5,118 nt of DNA, from NCBI GenBank assembly GCA_030603035.1, contig JAUVYQ010000169.1, positions 1 to 5,118 on the forward strand, in the 5' to 3' direction. Within the stretch, counting starts at the first letter, position 1. Every line of letters begins with the position of its first letter. The notes below the pieces were generated by a model. The model did not search any database, was not told where the DNA came from, and was given only the letters and a program-made list of their open reading frames with translations. Shown here piece by piece: positions 1 through 4,205 of the stretch. A program made the position numbers and the translations under genes. The stretch comes from Phycisphaerae bacterium (lineage in GTDB: Bacteria; Planctomycetota; Phycisphaerae; Sedimentisphaerales; SG8-4).

Positions 1-70
1 GAACGCCGTTGGGTGTGTGCTGCAATATGGCGCTGGTGTGCGTGGCCACTTGGCTTTTGGAAAGTTTCAT
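1..70 (-). CDS. Unrecognised protein, N-terminal 23 codons only (runs off the left edge)
   Basis: An ATG at 70 opens a frame that stays open to the window edge, giving a peptide that begins MKLSKSQVATHTSAILQHTP and ends NGV. A strong ribosome binding site (AGGAG at 83-79, 8 nt before the ATG) and a position 25 nt after the stop of the [2Fe-2S] gene make it a convincing next gene in the same transcript. The visible residues contain no cysteines, signal peptide or membrane segment. They do not match the start of CooS, aldehyde ferredoxin oxidoreductase or NuoF as I know them. From context it may encode the catalytic or partner subunit served by the upstream ferredoxins, but that is inference and I assign no function. 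Confidence 0.75.
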   Translation of the reverse strand, partial: MKLSKSQVATHTSAILQHTPNGV

Positions 71-78
71 ACTAAATT

Positions 79-83
79 CTCCT
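79..83 (-). promoter_or_regulatory. Ribosome binding site of the truncated left-edge gene
   Basis: AGGAG lies 8 nt upstream of the ATG at 70. It is the main evidence that the short open frame at the left edge is a real gene, because too little of the protein is visible to judge by homology. Confidence 0.7.
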
Positions 84-95
84 GCCGCCCGGACC

Positions 96-368
96 CTAAG
101 CAGGCCTCTCAGGCATCTTTTCCTTCAAAGCGTTCAGAACTTTCTTCCGGAATATTTCGGCTCCCTCTTCAGCGCTGGAGCTGCTTAGAATCTCATCGTT
201 GATCTTCCAATTAATTCCCTCGCCACAGCGCTCCATACAGAACGAGCCTTTCAACTCGACCATATCCTCGAGTCCCTTTTTGGTCAGAAAGTCGTTGAAG
301 CGAGCTATCATCTCCCGGGCACCCTTGATGTGGCACGAGCTGCCCACACATACGGTTACGGTAATCAT
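96..368 (-). CDS. Thioredoxin-fold [2Fe-2S] ferredoxin (NuoE/HndA C-terminal-like)
   Basis: This 90-residue protein has the cysteine pattern of thioredoxin-like [2Fe-2S] ferredoxins: C7 and C12 (CX4C) near the N-terminus, then C44 and C48 (CX3C, in FCMERCGEG). It is about the size of the isolated cluster domain found at the C-terminus of NuoE and HndA, and lacks the helical N-terminal part of full NuoE. Known relatives pass electrons in NADH dehydrogenases and [FeFe] hydrogenases, or act as free cytoplasmic carriers. Its ATG overlaps the stop of the polyferredoxin gene by 4 bp (ATGA), so the two are probably translationally coupled and may form one electron relay. The physiological partner is not visible. 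No signal peptide is seen, so it is probably cytoplasmic. Confidence 0.88.
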   Translation of the reverse strand: MITVTVCVGSSCHIKGAREMIARFNDFLTKKGLEDMVELKGSFCMERCGEGINWKINDEILSSSSAEEGAEIFRKKVLNALKEKMPERPA

Positions 369-913
369 CGAGTACTCTCTTTATGCTTTTCTTTCTTTTT
401 ATCTTTCTGAGTTGCTAAGACAAGTTCCTGGGCAGCGAGCCGACGCTTGCTGGCTGCCAATTCCTTTTCGTCGACCAGTTTCAGTGCTCCTGTAGGACAG
501 GCCTCAACGCAGGCCGGTTCTTGGCCCGCCTTGGTTCGCTCAATGCAAAGGTCGCACTTAACCATAGCTTTGCCGTCGCTGGAAACATCGATAACTCCGA
601 ACGGACAAACCACAAGGCAAAACTTACAGCCGATGCACCTGTCTTGTTCAATCAACACAGGCCCATCAGGTTCCTGTCGATATATTGCCGCCGTCGGGCA
701 AACCGCAATACACGGCGCATCATCACAGTGCCTGCACTGCAGTGGCACTGCAAATTCTCCTGCCGCCTCCACCGTAACCCTACGCTGCGGCCTCGGCGAT
801 TCCGCTATCGCCTCTTCAAGTACTTTCGACTTCGAATGCACCAGCGCACATGCCAGTTCACAACTTTTGCAACCCAGACATTTCTCGATATTTATCATTA
901 TGACTTTACCCAT
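365..913 (-). CDS. Polyferredoxin with four [4Fe-4S] motifs (CooF/HycB/AorB-like)
   Basis: This 182-residue protein has 16 cysteines in the order typical of the DMSO-reductase beta-subunit/CooF/HycB electron-transfer family. They are C12, C15, C18, C22; C60, C63, C68, C72 (CRHCDDAPC); C93, C96, C99, C103 (CIGCKFC); and C120, C123, C135, C139. This predicts four [4Fe-4S] clusters and a soluble electron carrier that docks to a catalytic subunit. Length is close to CooF. The CooC-like gene just upstream favours a CooF-type role, but AorB-type (aldehyde oxidoreductase) and HycB-type (hydrogenase or formate dehydrogenase) partners have the same architecture, so no symbol is given. There is no Tat or Sec signal, so it is cytoplasmic. 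The C-terminal tail from about residue 167 is very rich in Lys and Glu. The ATG at 913 follows a GGAG 7 nt upstream; Met6 is an alternative start. It begins 17 nt after the upstream stop and overlaps the next gene by 4 bp. Confidence 0.9.
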   Translation of the reverse strand: MGKVIMINIEKCLGCKSCELACALVHSKSKVLEEAIAESPRPQRRVTVEAAGEFAVPLQCRHCDDAPCIAVCPTAAIYRQEPDGPVLIEQDRCIGCKFCLVVCPFGVIDVSSDGKAMVKCDLCIERTKAGQEPACVEACPTGALKLVDEKELAASKRRLAAQELVLATQKDKKKEKHKESTR

Positions 914-930
914 TTTCGTCTCCGAAACAT

Positions 931-1749
931 TTAGACAAATTGTTTATCACTGATTTCAGAACCGGCGCTGGGAAAAATTAAATCTGCTAATCCATTCTTC
1001 GCTTTTCGCAATTGCTCTACAAGTTCAGCATCGGCTTTAATCACCGGCGTACGTCTCATGTCCGCTTCCTGCACAGAGCGCCTATACCGAAGGCTGCCCA
1101 GCAGAGCTACATTTTTCAATTGAGATTTTATCACGTCCATTTGAGCCGTTTCTGTAATCTTGTTTGCGATTGCCGCAACGTGTTTTATTCCCAGCCCTTT
1201 GGCCATTCGTGCTATATTTCTCGCGGTTTCAATGCTTCTGCCGCCCGGCTCAACAACTACTACCAGGGCATCAATACCCTGAACGCTTGCTCTGCCCATA
1301 AACTCAACGCCGGCAGCCAAATCGACCAAGACCACCTCTTGCCGCTGCAGTATGGTGTGTGTCAGCAGTGCCTTCAAAAACGCTCCTTCCGGGCAGGCAC
1401 AGCCCATCCCCGCCTGCGTAATGGCCCCTAAAACCAGCAATTTTACGCCATTAACTTCAACCCAGTATTTCTCCGGCAAATCGCTGACTTTAGGGTTTAA
1501 CTTAAAGTACGCCCCCACCGCCTCTTTTCCGGTGCCGGTGCGGTCGGCAATTAGCTGTTTCATTTTGATAAGCGGCTCCGGGCTTTGCTCGGAAGGTAGG
1601 CCAAAAGCTGAAGCAAGGTTGGTATTTGGGTCAGCGTCGATGGCGAGAACGTCAGAACCGCTTTCAGCAAATAGTTCTGCCCAGACCGCACAGACTGTGG
1701 TCTTGCCTACACCCCCTTTGCCGCCGATTGCTATTTTTAAGCCCAACAT
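931..1749 (-). CDS. cooC: CooC-like nickel-insertion ATPase (MinD/ParA-type SIMIBI NTPase)
   Basis: This 272-residue protein opens with a deviant Walker A loop, GGKGGVGKTT at residues 9-18. It continues with a DAD motif (residues 38-40), a CXC motif at C117/C119 (MGCACPEG) and a switch II-like VDLAAGVEFMGR (residues 142-153). The Walker A and CXC pair is characteristic of CooC, AcsF and related maturases. These are dimeric cytoplasmic ATPases in which the CXC cysteines bind a metal ion at the dimer interface, for nickel delivery to CO dehydrogenase or acetyl-CoA synthase. The EPGGRSIETARNIA stretch (residues 167-180) is also typical. Length fits CooC (about 250-270). The ATG at 1749 has no clear Shine-Dalgarno, and the frame has no ATG, GTG or TTG between it and an upstream TGA, so translation may depend on the structured leader. 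It is the first gene of the left transcription unit. No CooS gene is in the window, so the client enzyme is unknown. Confidence 0.88.
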   Translation of the reverse strand: MLGLKIAIGGKGGVGKTTVCAVWAELFAESGSDVLAIDADPNTNLASAFGLPSEQSPEPLIKMKQLIADRTGTGKEAVGAYFKLNPKVSDLPEKYWVEVNGVKLLVLGAITQAGMGCACPEGAFLKALLTHTILQRQEVVLVDLAAGVEFMGRASVQGIDALVVVVEPGGRSIETARNIARMAKGLGIKHVAAIANKITETAQMDVIKSQLKNVALLGSLRYRRSVQEADMRRTPVIKADAELVEQLRKAKNGLADLIFPSAGSEISDKQFV

Positions 1750-1762
1750 TACAAATATAATA

Positions 1763-1783
1763 ACGGCCTTTCATCTGGGCCGT
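1763..1783 (-). promoter_or_regulatory. Leader hairpin upstream of cooC
   Basis: On the transcript, ACGGCC (1783-1778) pairs perfectly with GGCCGT (1768-1763) around a 9-nt loop, 13 nt before the cooC ATG. A second ACGGCC at 1821-1816 could pair with the same 3' arm, so two mutually exclusive hairpins are possible. There is no T-run after the stem, so it is not an intrinsic terminator. A 6-bp stem can arise by chance. Confidence 0.3.
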
Positions 1784-1835
1784 GTGCGCTCCCATATTTA
1801 AGCAATATAGAATCAGGCCGTGCATTAAATCCTGT

Positions 1836-1864
1836 ATGTTAGTGCTCTTCTCTCATGCTGTCAA
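1836..1864 (-). promoter_or_regulatory. Sigma-70-type promoter for the cooC unit
   Basis: A consensus -35 box TTGACA (1864-1859), a 17-nt spacer and a -10 box TAACAT (1841-1836, four of six consensus positions) predict transcription starting near 1829. That gives a leader of about 80 nt before cooC. It is the only good promoter seen in the intergenic region and lies in the third of three 37-bp repeat units. Confidence 0.55.
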
Positions 1865-1950
1865 GCACTATTCCATACAAATTTTTCTCTGATATTGTCG
1901 AGCGCTACCCCATAAAAACTTTTCCCCAATACGGTCAACGCTGTATAGCC
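1841..1950 (-). repeat. Three degenerate 37-bp direct repeats with promoter-like boxes
   Basis: Three -35-like hexamers occur at exactly 37-bp intervals on the minus strand: TTGACC (1938-1933), TCGACA (1901-1896) and TTGACA (1864-1859). Each is followed by a related tract of the type ATNNGAGAAAAR. The two downstream units begin TATGGRRTAGYGCTYGACA, at 1914 and 1877, and differ at about a quarter of positions before diverging at the 3' end. The first unit is more diverged and fits its upstream half only with a one-base gap. The period is not a multiple of three, which argues against a protein repeat. The units could be tandem promoters or regulator-binding sites duplicated along with the promoter. 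Confidence 0.5.
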
Positions 1951-2014
1951 AAAGGTTCTTTCCGGGTAACCCAGCAGCTTATTGACCTTTGAATTACTAA
2001 TGAAACTTGGGTGG

Positions 2015-2038
2015 CACCCTCAAACTTGTTTGGGGGTG
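2015..2038. repeat. REP-like palindrome
   Basis: CACCCTCAAAC (2015-2025) and GTTTGGGGGTG (2028-2038) form an 11-bp inverted repeat with a single T/G pair and a 2-nt centre, effectively a stem with a four-base loop. A smaller overlapping palindrome, GGGTGGCACCC (2009-2019), adds an alternative fold. On the plus strand the odd pair is a G-U wobble; on the minus-strand transcript it is a C/A mismatch. There is no T-run on either side, so it is not a typical terminator. Form and location, 59 nt past the end of the DUF3786 gene, resemble a dispersed REP-type element. It could still act as an mRNA 3'-end stabiliser. Confidence 0.5.
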
Positions 2039-2096
2039 TTAAAATGCCTTATTCGAGTGTTTGGGCTAAGTGCTCGTTTCATTTGTTTTTCAAATT

Positions 2097-2708
2097 TCAA
2101 TAATTGCTTTCTGCAGCGGCCTTTACTAATGCCTCAACGGTTAGATTCACGGCTGCTCCCAGGGCGTCCAACGGCAGGTGAGTACCTGCGGTTTGGTCGA
2201 ATAGTATTGATGCTCGGGCGCCGAATTCCTCATCGCTTCGCCAGATTACTATCGTTAACGGGACCCGGGGCAATACGTACAACTCAATAGAAGCATCGCC
2301 GAATTCACATCGTTTAGCGTCAAACTGCTCCGCAATCTGGTATAGCCGTTCGGGATACTCTCCAAACGCGTTTTGCAATTTTTCGGTAGGGGGGCTGTGC
2401 AGCCCTCTGAAGAAAAACTGCCCACCCGGCAAAGTTTCCGGCCTGGCAAGTTTGTTGGCGAGCGGCAAATCTTGAGCGTTTATCAGGTACGCAAGAAGGC
2501 AAAGCTGCTCGAGAAACTCTGCAGCTATCGGTGGTGAACCTGACTGGACGGAAAAGATTTCCTTATCCGAGAGATTAACTGCATACTCGGTATTCAGCAG
2601 GGCGATAACGTAGCGCTCCGGGGAGCTTCGGTATTGACACTTCGCTCTTTTAGCGGTTTTCTGCCGGTCGAGCTTGTCAAGTTGTTCCCACAGCCCTTCA
2701 TGAGTCAT
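2097..2708 (-). CDS. DUF3786-domain protein of unknown function
   Basis: I recognise this 203-residue protein as DUF3786 from its conserved blocks: LPGGQFFFRGLH (about residues 93-104), GDASIELYVLPRVPLTIVIW (about 137-156) followed by DEEF, and SILFDQTAGTHLPLDAL (about 167-183). The function is not known. From memory, the domain is common in strict anaerobes, and some members carry an N-terminal Fe-S module like that of the corrinoid/iron-sulfur protein. That module is absent here, where only two non-clustered cysteines remain in the first 75 residues. A TTG at 2744 would add 12 residues but lies in tandem-repeat spacer with no ribosome binding site. The ATG at 2708 has AGGG 10 nt upstream and starts at the expected WEQLDKLD segment. 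It is the last gene of the cofactor operon, 57 bp after mogA, which suggests a role linked to a Mo/W or related metalloenzyme. It appears soluble. Confidence 0.75.
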   Translation of the reverse strand: MTHEGLWEQLDKLDRQKTAKRAKCQYRSSPERYVIALLNTEYAVNLSDKEIFSVQSGSPPIAAEFLEQLCLLAYLINAQDLPLANKLARPETLPGGQFFFRGLHSPPTEKLQNAFGEYPERLYQIAEQFDAKRCEFGDASIELYVLPRVPLTIVIWRSDEEFGARASILFDQTAGTHLPLDALGAAVNLTVEALVKAAAESNY

Positions 2709-2740
2709 TTCGTTCGTACCCTTTACTCGTATTTCGTATC

Positions 2741-2765
2741 TCAATAATCAATAATCAATAATCAA
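2741..2765 (-). repeat. Heptamer tandem repeat (TTGATTA, about 3.6 copies)
   Basis: Three perfect TTGATTA units (2765-2745) plus TTGA follow directly after the mogA stop codon. A second 7-bp pair, ATACGAA and ATACGAG (2739-2726), comes next. The run fills the spacer between mogA and the DUF3786 gene and supplies a misleading TTG start at 2744. Runs like this are typical of slippage-prone noncoding spacer. Confidence 0.8.
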
Positions 2766-3272
2766 TTATTTATGTCCTTTGCCGAGCAGCATATCTATTG
2801 CATGGGGAAGGACCTCTAAGATTATTTCCAGCGATTCTTTAACCGCCTTCGGGCTGCCGGGCAGATTGATGATAAGCGTATTTCCGCGAATACCGGCTAC
2901 GCCGCGCGACAGCATAGCATTTTTAGTTTTTTTCAGTCCCTCAAACCGCATTGCTTCAGCTAAGCCGGGGACCATTTTTTCGCACACCGCAGCCGTGGCC
3001 TCGGGCGTAACGTCTCGAGGCCCAAGGCCGGTGCCGCCGGTAGTAAAGACAATATCGACTTCTGTCTCATCGGCAAAGTATATAAGCTCTTTTTTGATAT
3101 CTTTCTGTTCATCGGGCACAACTTTATACTGGCAAATCTCGAATTTGTCGGCGTCGAGCCCCGCCCCTCGGAGGGGCTGGGCGAGCATATTCTTGATGGT
3201 TTGTCCGCTTACGTCTTCTCTTTTTCGCTGCGAGCAACTGTCGCTGACTGTCAATATTGCTACCTTAATCAT
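2766..3272 (-). CDS. mogA: Molybdopterin adenylyltransferase (MogA/MoaB family)
   Basis: This 168-residue protein adenylylates molybdopterin using ATP, priming it for metal insertion by MoeA. Family motifs are TVSD (8-11), VPDEQ (52-56), TTGGTGLGPRDVTPEAT (77-93), SRGVAGIRG (122-130) and INLPGSPKA (135-143). The two aspartates expected for MogA activity are present (D11 in TVSD and D87 in GPRDVTPE). Length is near MoaB (about 170) and shorter than E. coli MogA, so either name could apply. Compared with relatives there is an apparent insertion of about 7-9 residues between ML (29-30) and FEICQYKVVPDE, around QPLRGAGLDADK, coded by a GC-rich palindrome. The ATG at 3272 overlaps the MOSC gene by 8 bp, with only a weak AGAGG 12 nt upstream, so translational coupling is likely. 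The gene is probably cytoplasmic and part of the moeA-moaA-moaC operon. Confidence 0.93.
   Translation of the reverse strand: MIKVAILTVSDSCSQRKREDVSGQTIKNMLAQPLRGAGLDADKFEICQYKVVPDEQKDIKKELIYFADETEVDIVFTTGGTGLGPRDVTPEATAAVCEKMVPGLAEAMRFEGLKKTKNAMLSRGVAGIRGNTLIINLPGSPKAVKESLEIILEVLPHAIDMLLGKGHK
3163..3177. repeat. Perfect GC-rich palindrome inside mogA
   Basis: GCCCCTC and its complement GAGGGGC flank a single central base, a perfect 15-bp inverted repeat. A further GGGGC on one side extends the GC-rich patch. It codes for the PLRGA part of an apparent insertion in MogA and is more GC-rich than the surrounding gene. It looks like a small palindromic element inserted in frame, comparable in kind to palindromes inserted in rickettsial genes, but a copy elsewhere in the genome would be needed to prove this. 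Confidence 0.6.
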
Positions 3273-3720
3273 TTGGGTTTAGTACCTCTATAGTATCGCC
3301 GGGCTTGATTCTGCCCGGCTTTGTTACTTTTGCAAAAACACCTTCTCGCGGCATAACACAATCTCCGATTTGCTGAAAAATTTCACAGCCGCTGTGGCAT
3401 TCTTTGCCGAATTGCGTGATTTCAACTTCAGCATCGGCGCCGAGTCTGAGTTTACTGCCGATGGCTAAAGCCGGCAGGTCAATTCCTTCCGTGGTGATGT
3501 TTTCCGCAAAATCTCCCGCCGAGACGTCGGCCCCTTTTGCTCTCATTTTTTCGATAGATTCTTGTTCCAGCAGACTGACCTGCCTGTGCCAGTTGCCGGC
3601 GTGGGCATCGCCCTCTATGCCGAAGCCGGCTTTCAACTGAGCATCGGGGACATTGTACTTCTTTGTGCCCCGGTCTTTGGAAATTGATATAGCTTTAATT
3701 CTGCCTTTTGTAGGTGCCAC
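3265..3720 (-). CDS. Stand-alone MOSC-domain protein
   Basis: This 151-residue protein is a single MOSC domain, the beta-barrel fold shared by the molybdenum cofactor sulfurase C-terminus, YiiM and mARC. Family features are GIEGDAHAGNWHRQVSLL (34-51), GDFAENITTEGIDL (69-82), the block GKECHSGCEIFQQIG (105-119), and CVMPREGVFAKV (121-132). C121 is the conserved cysteine of the family; C108 and C112 are extra candidate ligands. MOSC proteins bind molybdenum cofactor and are thought to handle its sulfur or pass the cofactor on. The exact role of small bacterial members is unclear. Start choice is GTG at 3720, supported by a strong GGAGG five bases upstream. The gene overlaps the end of moaC by 26 bp and the start of mogA by 8 bp, consistent with one polycistronic message. 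No signal peptide is seen. Confidence 0.9.
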   Translation of the reverse strand: MAPTKGRIKAISISKDRGTKKYNVPDAQLKAGFGIEGDAHAGNWHRQVSLLEQESIEKMRAKGADVSAGDFAENITTEGIDLPALAIGSKLRLGADAEVEITQFGKECHSGCEIFQQIGDCVMPREGVFAKVTKPGRIKPGDTIEVLNPND

Positions 3721-4132
3721 TTTTGCCTCCGGTTTTTTCCAGCAGTTTTACCTGGCTTATCACCATATCCTTTCCTTTGTACTTTAGCATATCGTAAATA
3801 GTAAGGCACCCGGCACTTGCTCCACAAAGTGCTTCCATTTCAACGCCGGTCTTGCCTGATGATTTAACCTTCACATTCACGCAAACCGATTTGTTCGTTT
3901 CGTCCATCACAAAATCAACTTTCACCGCCTCAATTGAAATAGGATGACACATCGGAATTATTGAAGCTGTTGCTTTTACAGCGTTTATTGCGGCTATCTT
4001 TGCCGTCTCAAGAACATCACCTTTCGGACATTGCCCCTGCTGGAGCACCTCAAACACCTCATCTCCAAGAACCACACACCCCGTCGCGGTAGCAGTTCTT
4101 ACAGTAACGTCCTTCCCGCTTATATCTATCAT
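3695..4132 (-). CDS. moaC: Cyclic pyranopterin monophosphate synthase MoaC
   Basis: MoaC converts the MoaA product 3',8-cyclo-GTP derivative to cyclic pyranopterin monophosphate, the second step of molybdenum cofactor synthesis. The 145-residue protein keeps the expected motifs: PKGDV (36-40), MCHP (61-64), GKTGVEMEAL (93-102), YDMLK (113-117) and LLEKTGGKSG (130-139). K37, D114 and K117 correspond to E. coli K51, D128 and K131, a constant offset of 14. The protein starts directly at MIDIS and lacks the roughly 14-residue N-terminal stretch of many MoaCs. That stretch is not part of the catalytic core, so the enzyme should be active. The ATG at 4132 is preceded by a purine-rich AAGGAAAAGG. 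It lies 73 bp after moaA and overlaps the next gene by 26 bp. Cytoplasmic, and hexameric in known family members. Confidence 0.95.
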   Translation of the reverse strand: MIDISGKDVTVRTATATGCVVLGDEVFEVLQQGQCPKGDVLETAKIAAINAVKATASIIPMCHPISIEAVKVDFVMDETNKSVCVNVKVKSSGKTGVEMEALCGASAGCLTIYDMLKYKGKDMVISQVKLLEKTGGKSGTYKRQN

Positions 4133-4158
4133 ATCTTTTACCTTTTCCTTTCTGTTTT

Positions 4159-4185
4159 TTCTCTGCGTTCTCAGCGTTCTCTGCG
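4159..4185 (-). repeat. Imperfect 9-bp tandem repeat (CGCAGAGAA x3)
   Basis: Three consecutive units, CGCAGAGAA, CGCTGAGAA and CGCAGAGAA, differing at one base, sit in the 73-bp spacer between moaA and moaC, preceded by TTAAC. I recall very similar CRCAGAG-type tandem runs scattered between genes in many environmental bacterial genomes, so this is probably one copy of a dispersed intergenic repeat. It has no visible hairpin or promoter function. Confidence 0.65.
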
Positions 4186-4205
4186 GTTAATTTTTTCCTT
4201 TTCTT

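Larger units (their letters stand above)
1750..2096. other. Intergenic region between two transcription units
   Basis: This 347-bp stretch has no convincing gene on either strand. From right to left it holds a REP-like palindrome, three degenerate 37-bp repeats, a promoter and a leader hairpin, described separately. A minus-strand frame of about 47 codons with no usual start, roughly 2026 to 1866, reads through the repeats and contains KLLGYPERTFGY. It has no ribosome binding site and I do not regard it as a gene. No intrinsic terminator with a T-run was found for the upstream cofactor operon. Confidence 0.7.

Noticed and set aside
447..953. A long plus-strand open frame opposite the polyferredoxin gene
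   Set aside because: It is antisense to a gene with 16 ordered cysteines, has no family features, and is explained as a shadow of that gene.
1841..1950. CRISPR array
   Set aside because: The 37-bp units are contiguous and degenerate with no unique spacers between conserved repeats.
1866..2026. A minus-strand frame in the intergenic region containing KLLGYPERTFGY, vaguely PAS-like
   Set aside because: It has no ATG, GTG or TTG start at its beginning, no ribosome binding site, ends within the promoter repeat and is too short to support a PAS remnant.
2015..2038. Intrinsic terminator for the cofactor operon
   Set aside because: The stem carries a C/A mismatch on the minus-strand transcript and is not followed by a T-run.
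2709..2744. Longer N-terminus for the DUF3786 protein from TTG at 2744
   Set aside because: The TTG lies in the heptamer repeat with no Shine-Dalgarno, and the extra residues come from repeat-like DNA; ATG at 2708 fits better.
2779..3282. A plus-strand open frame nearly the length of mogA
   Set aside because: It mirrors the mogA coding frame, is serine- and proline-rich low-complexity sequence, and mogA has clear family motifs.
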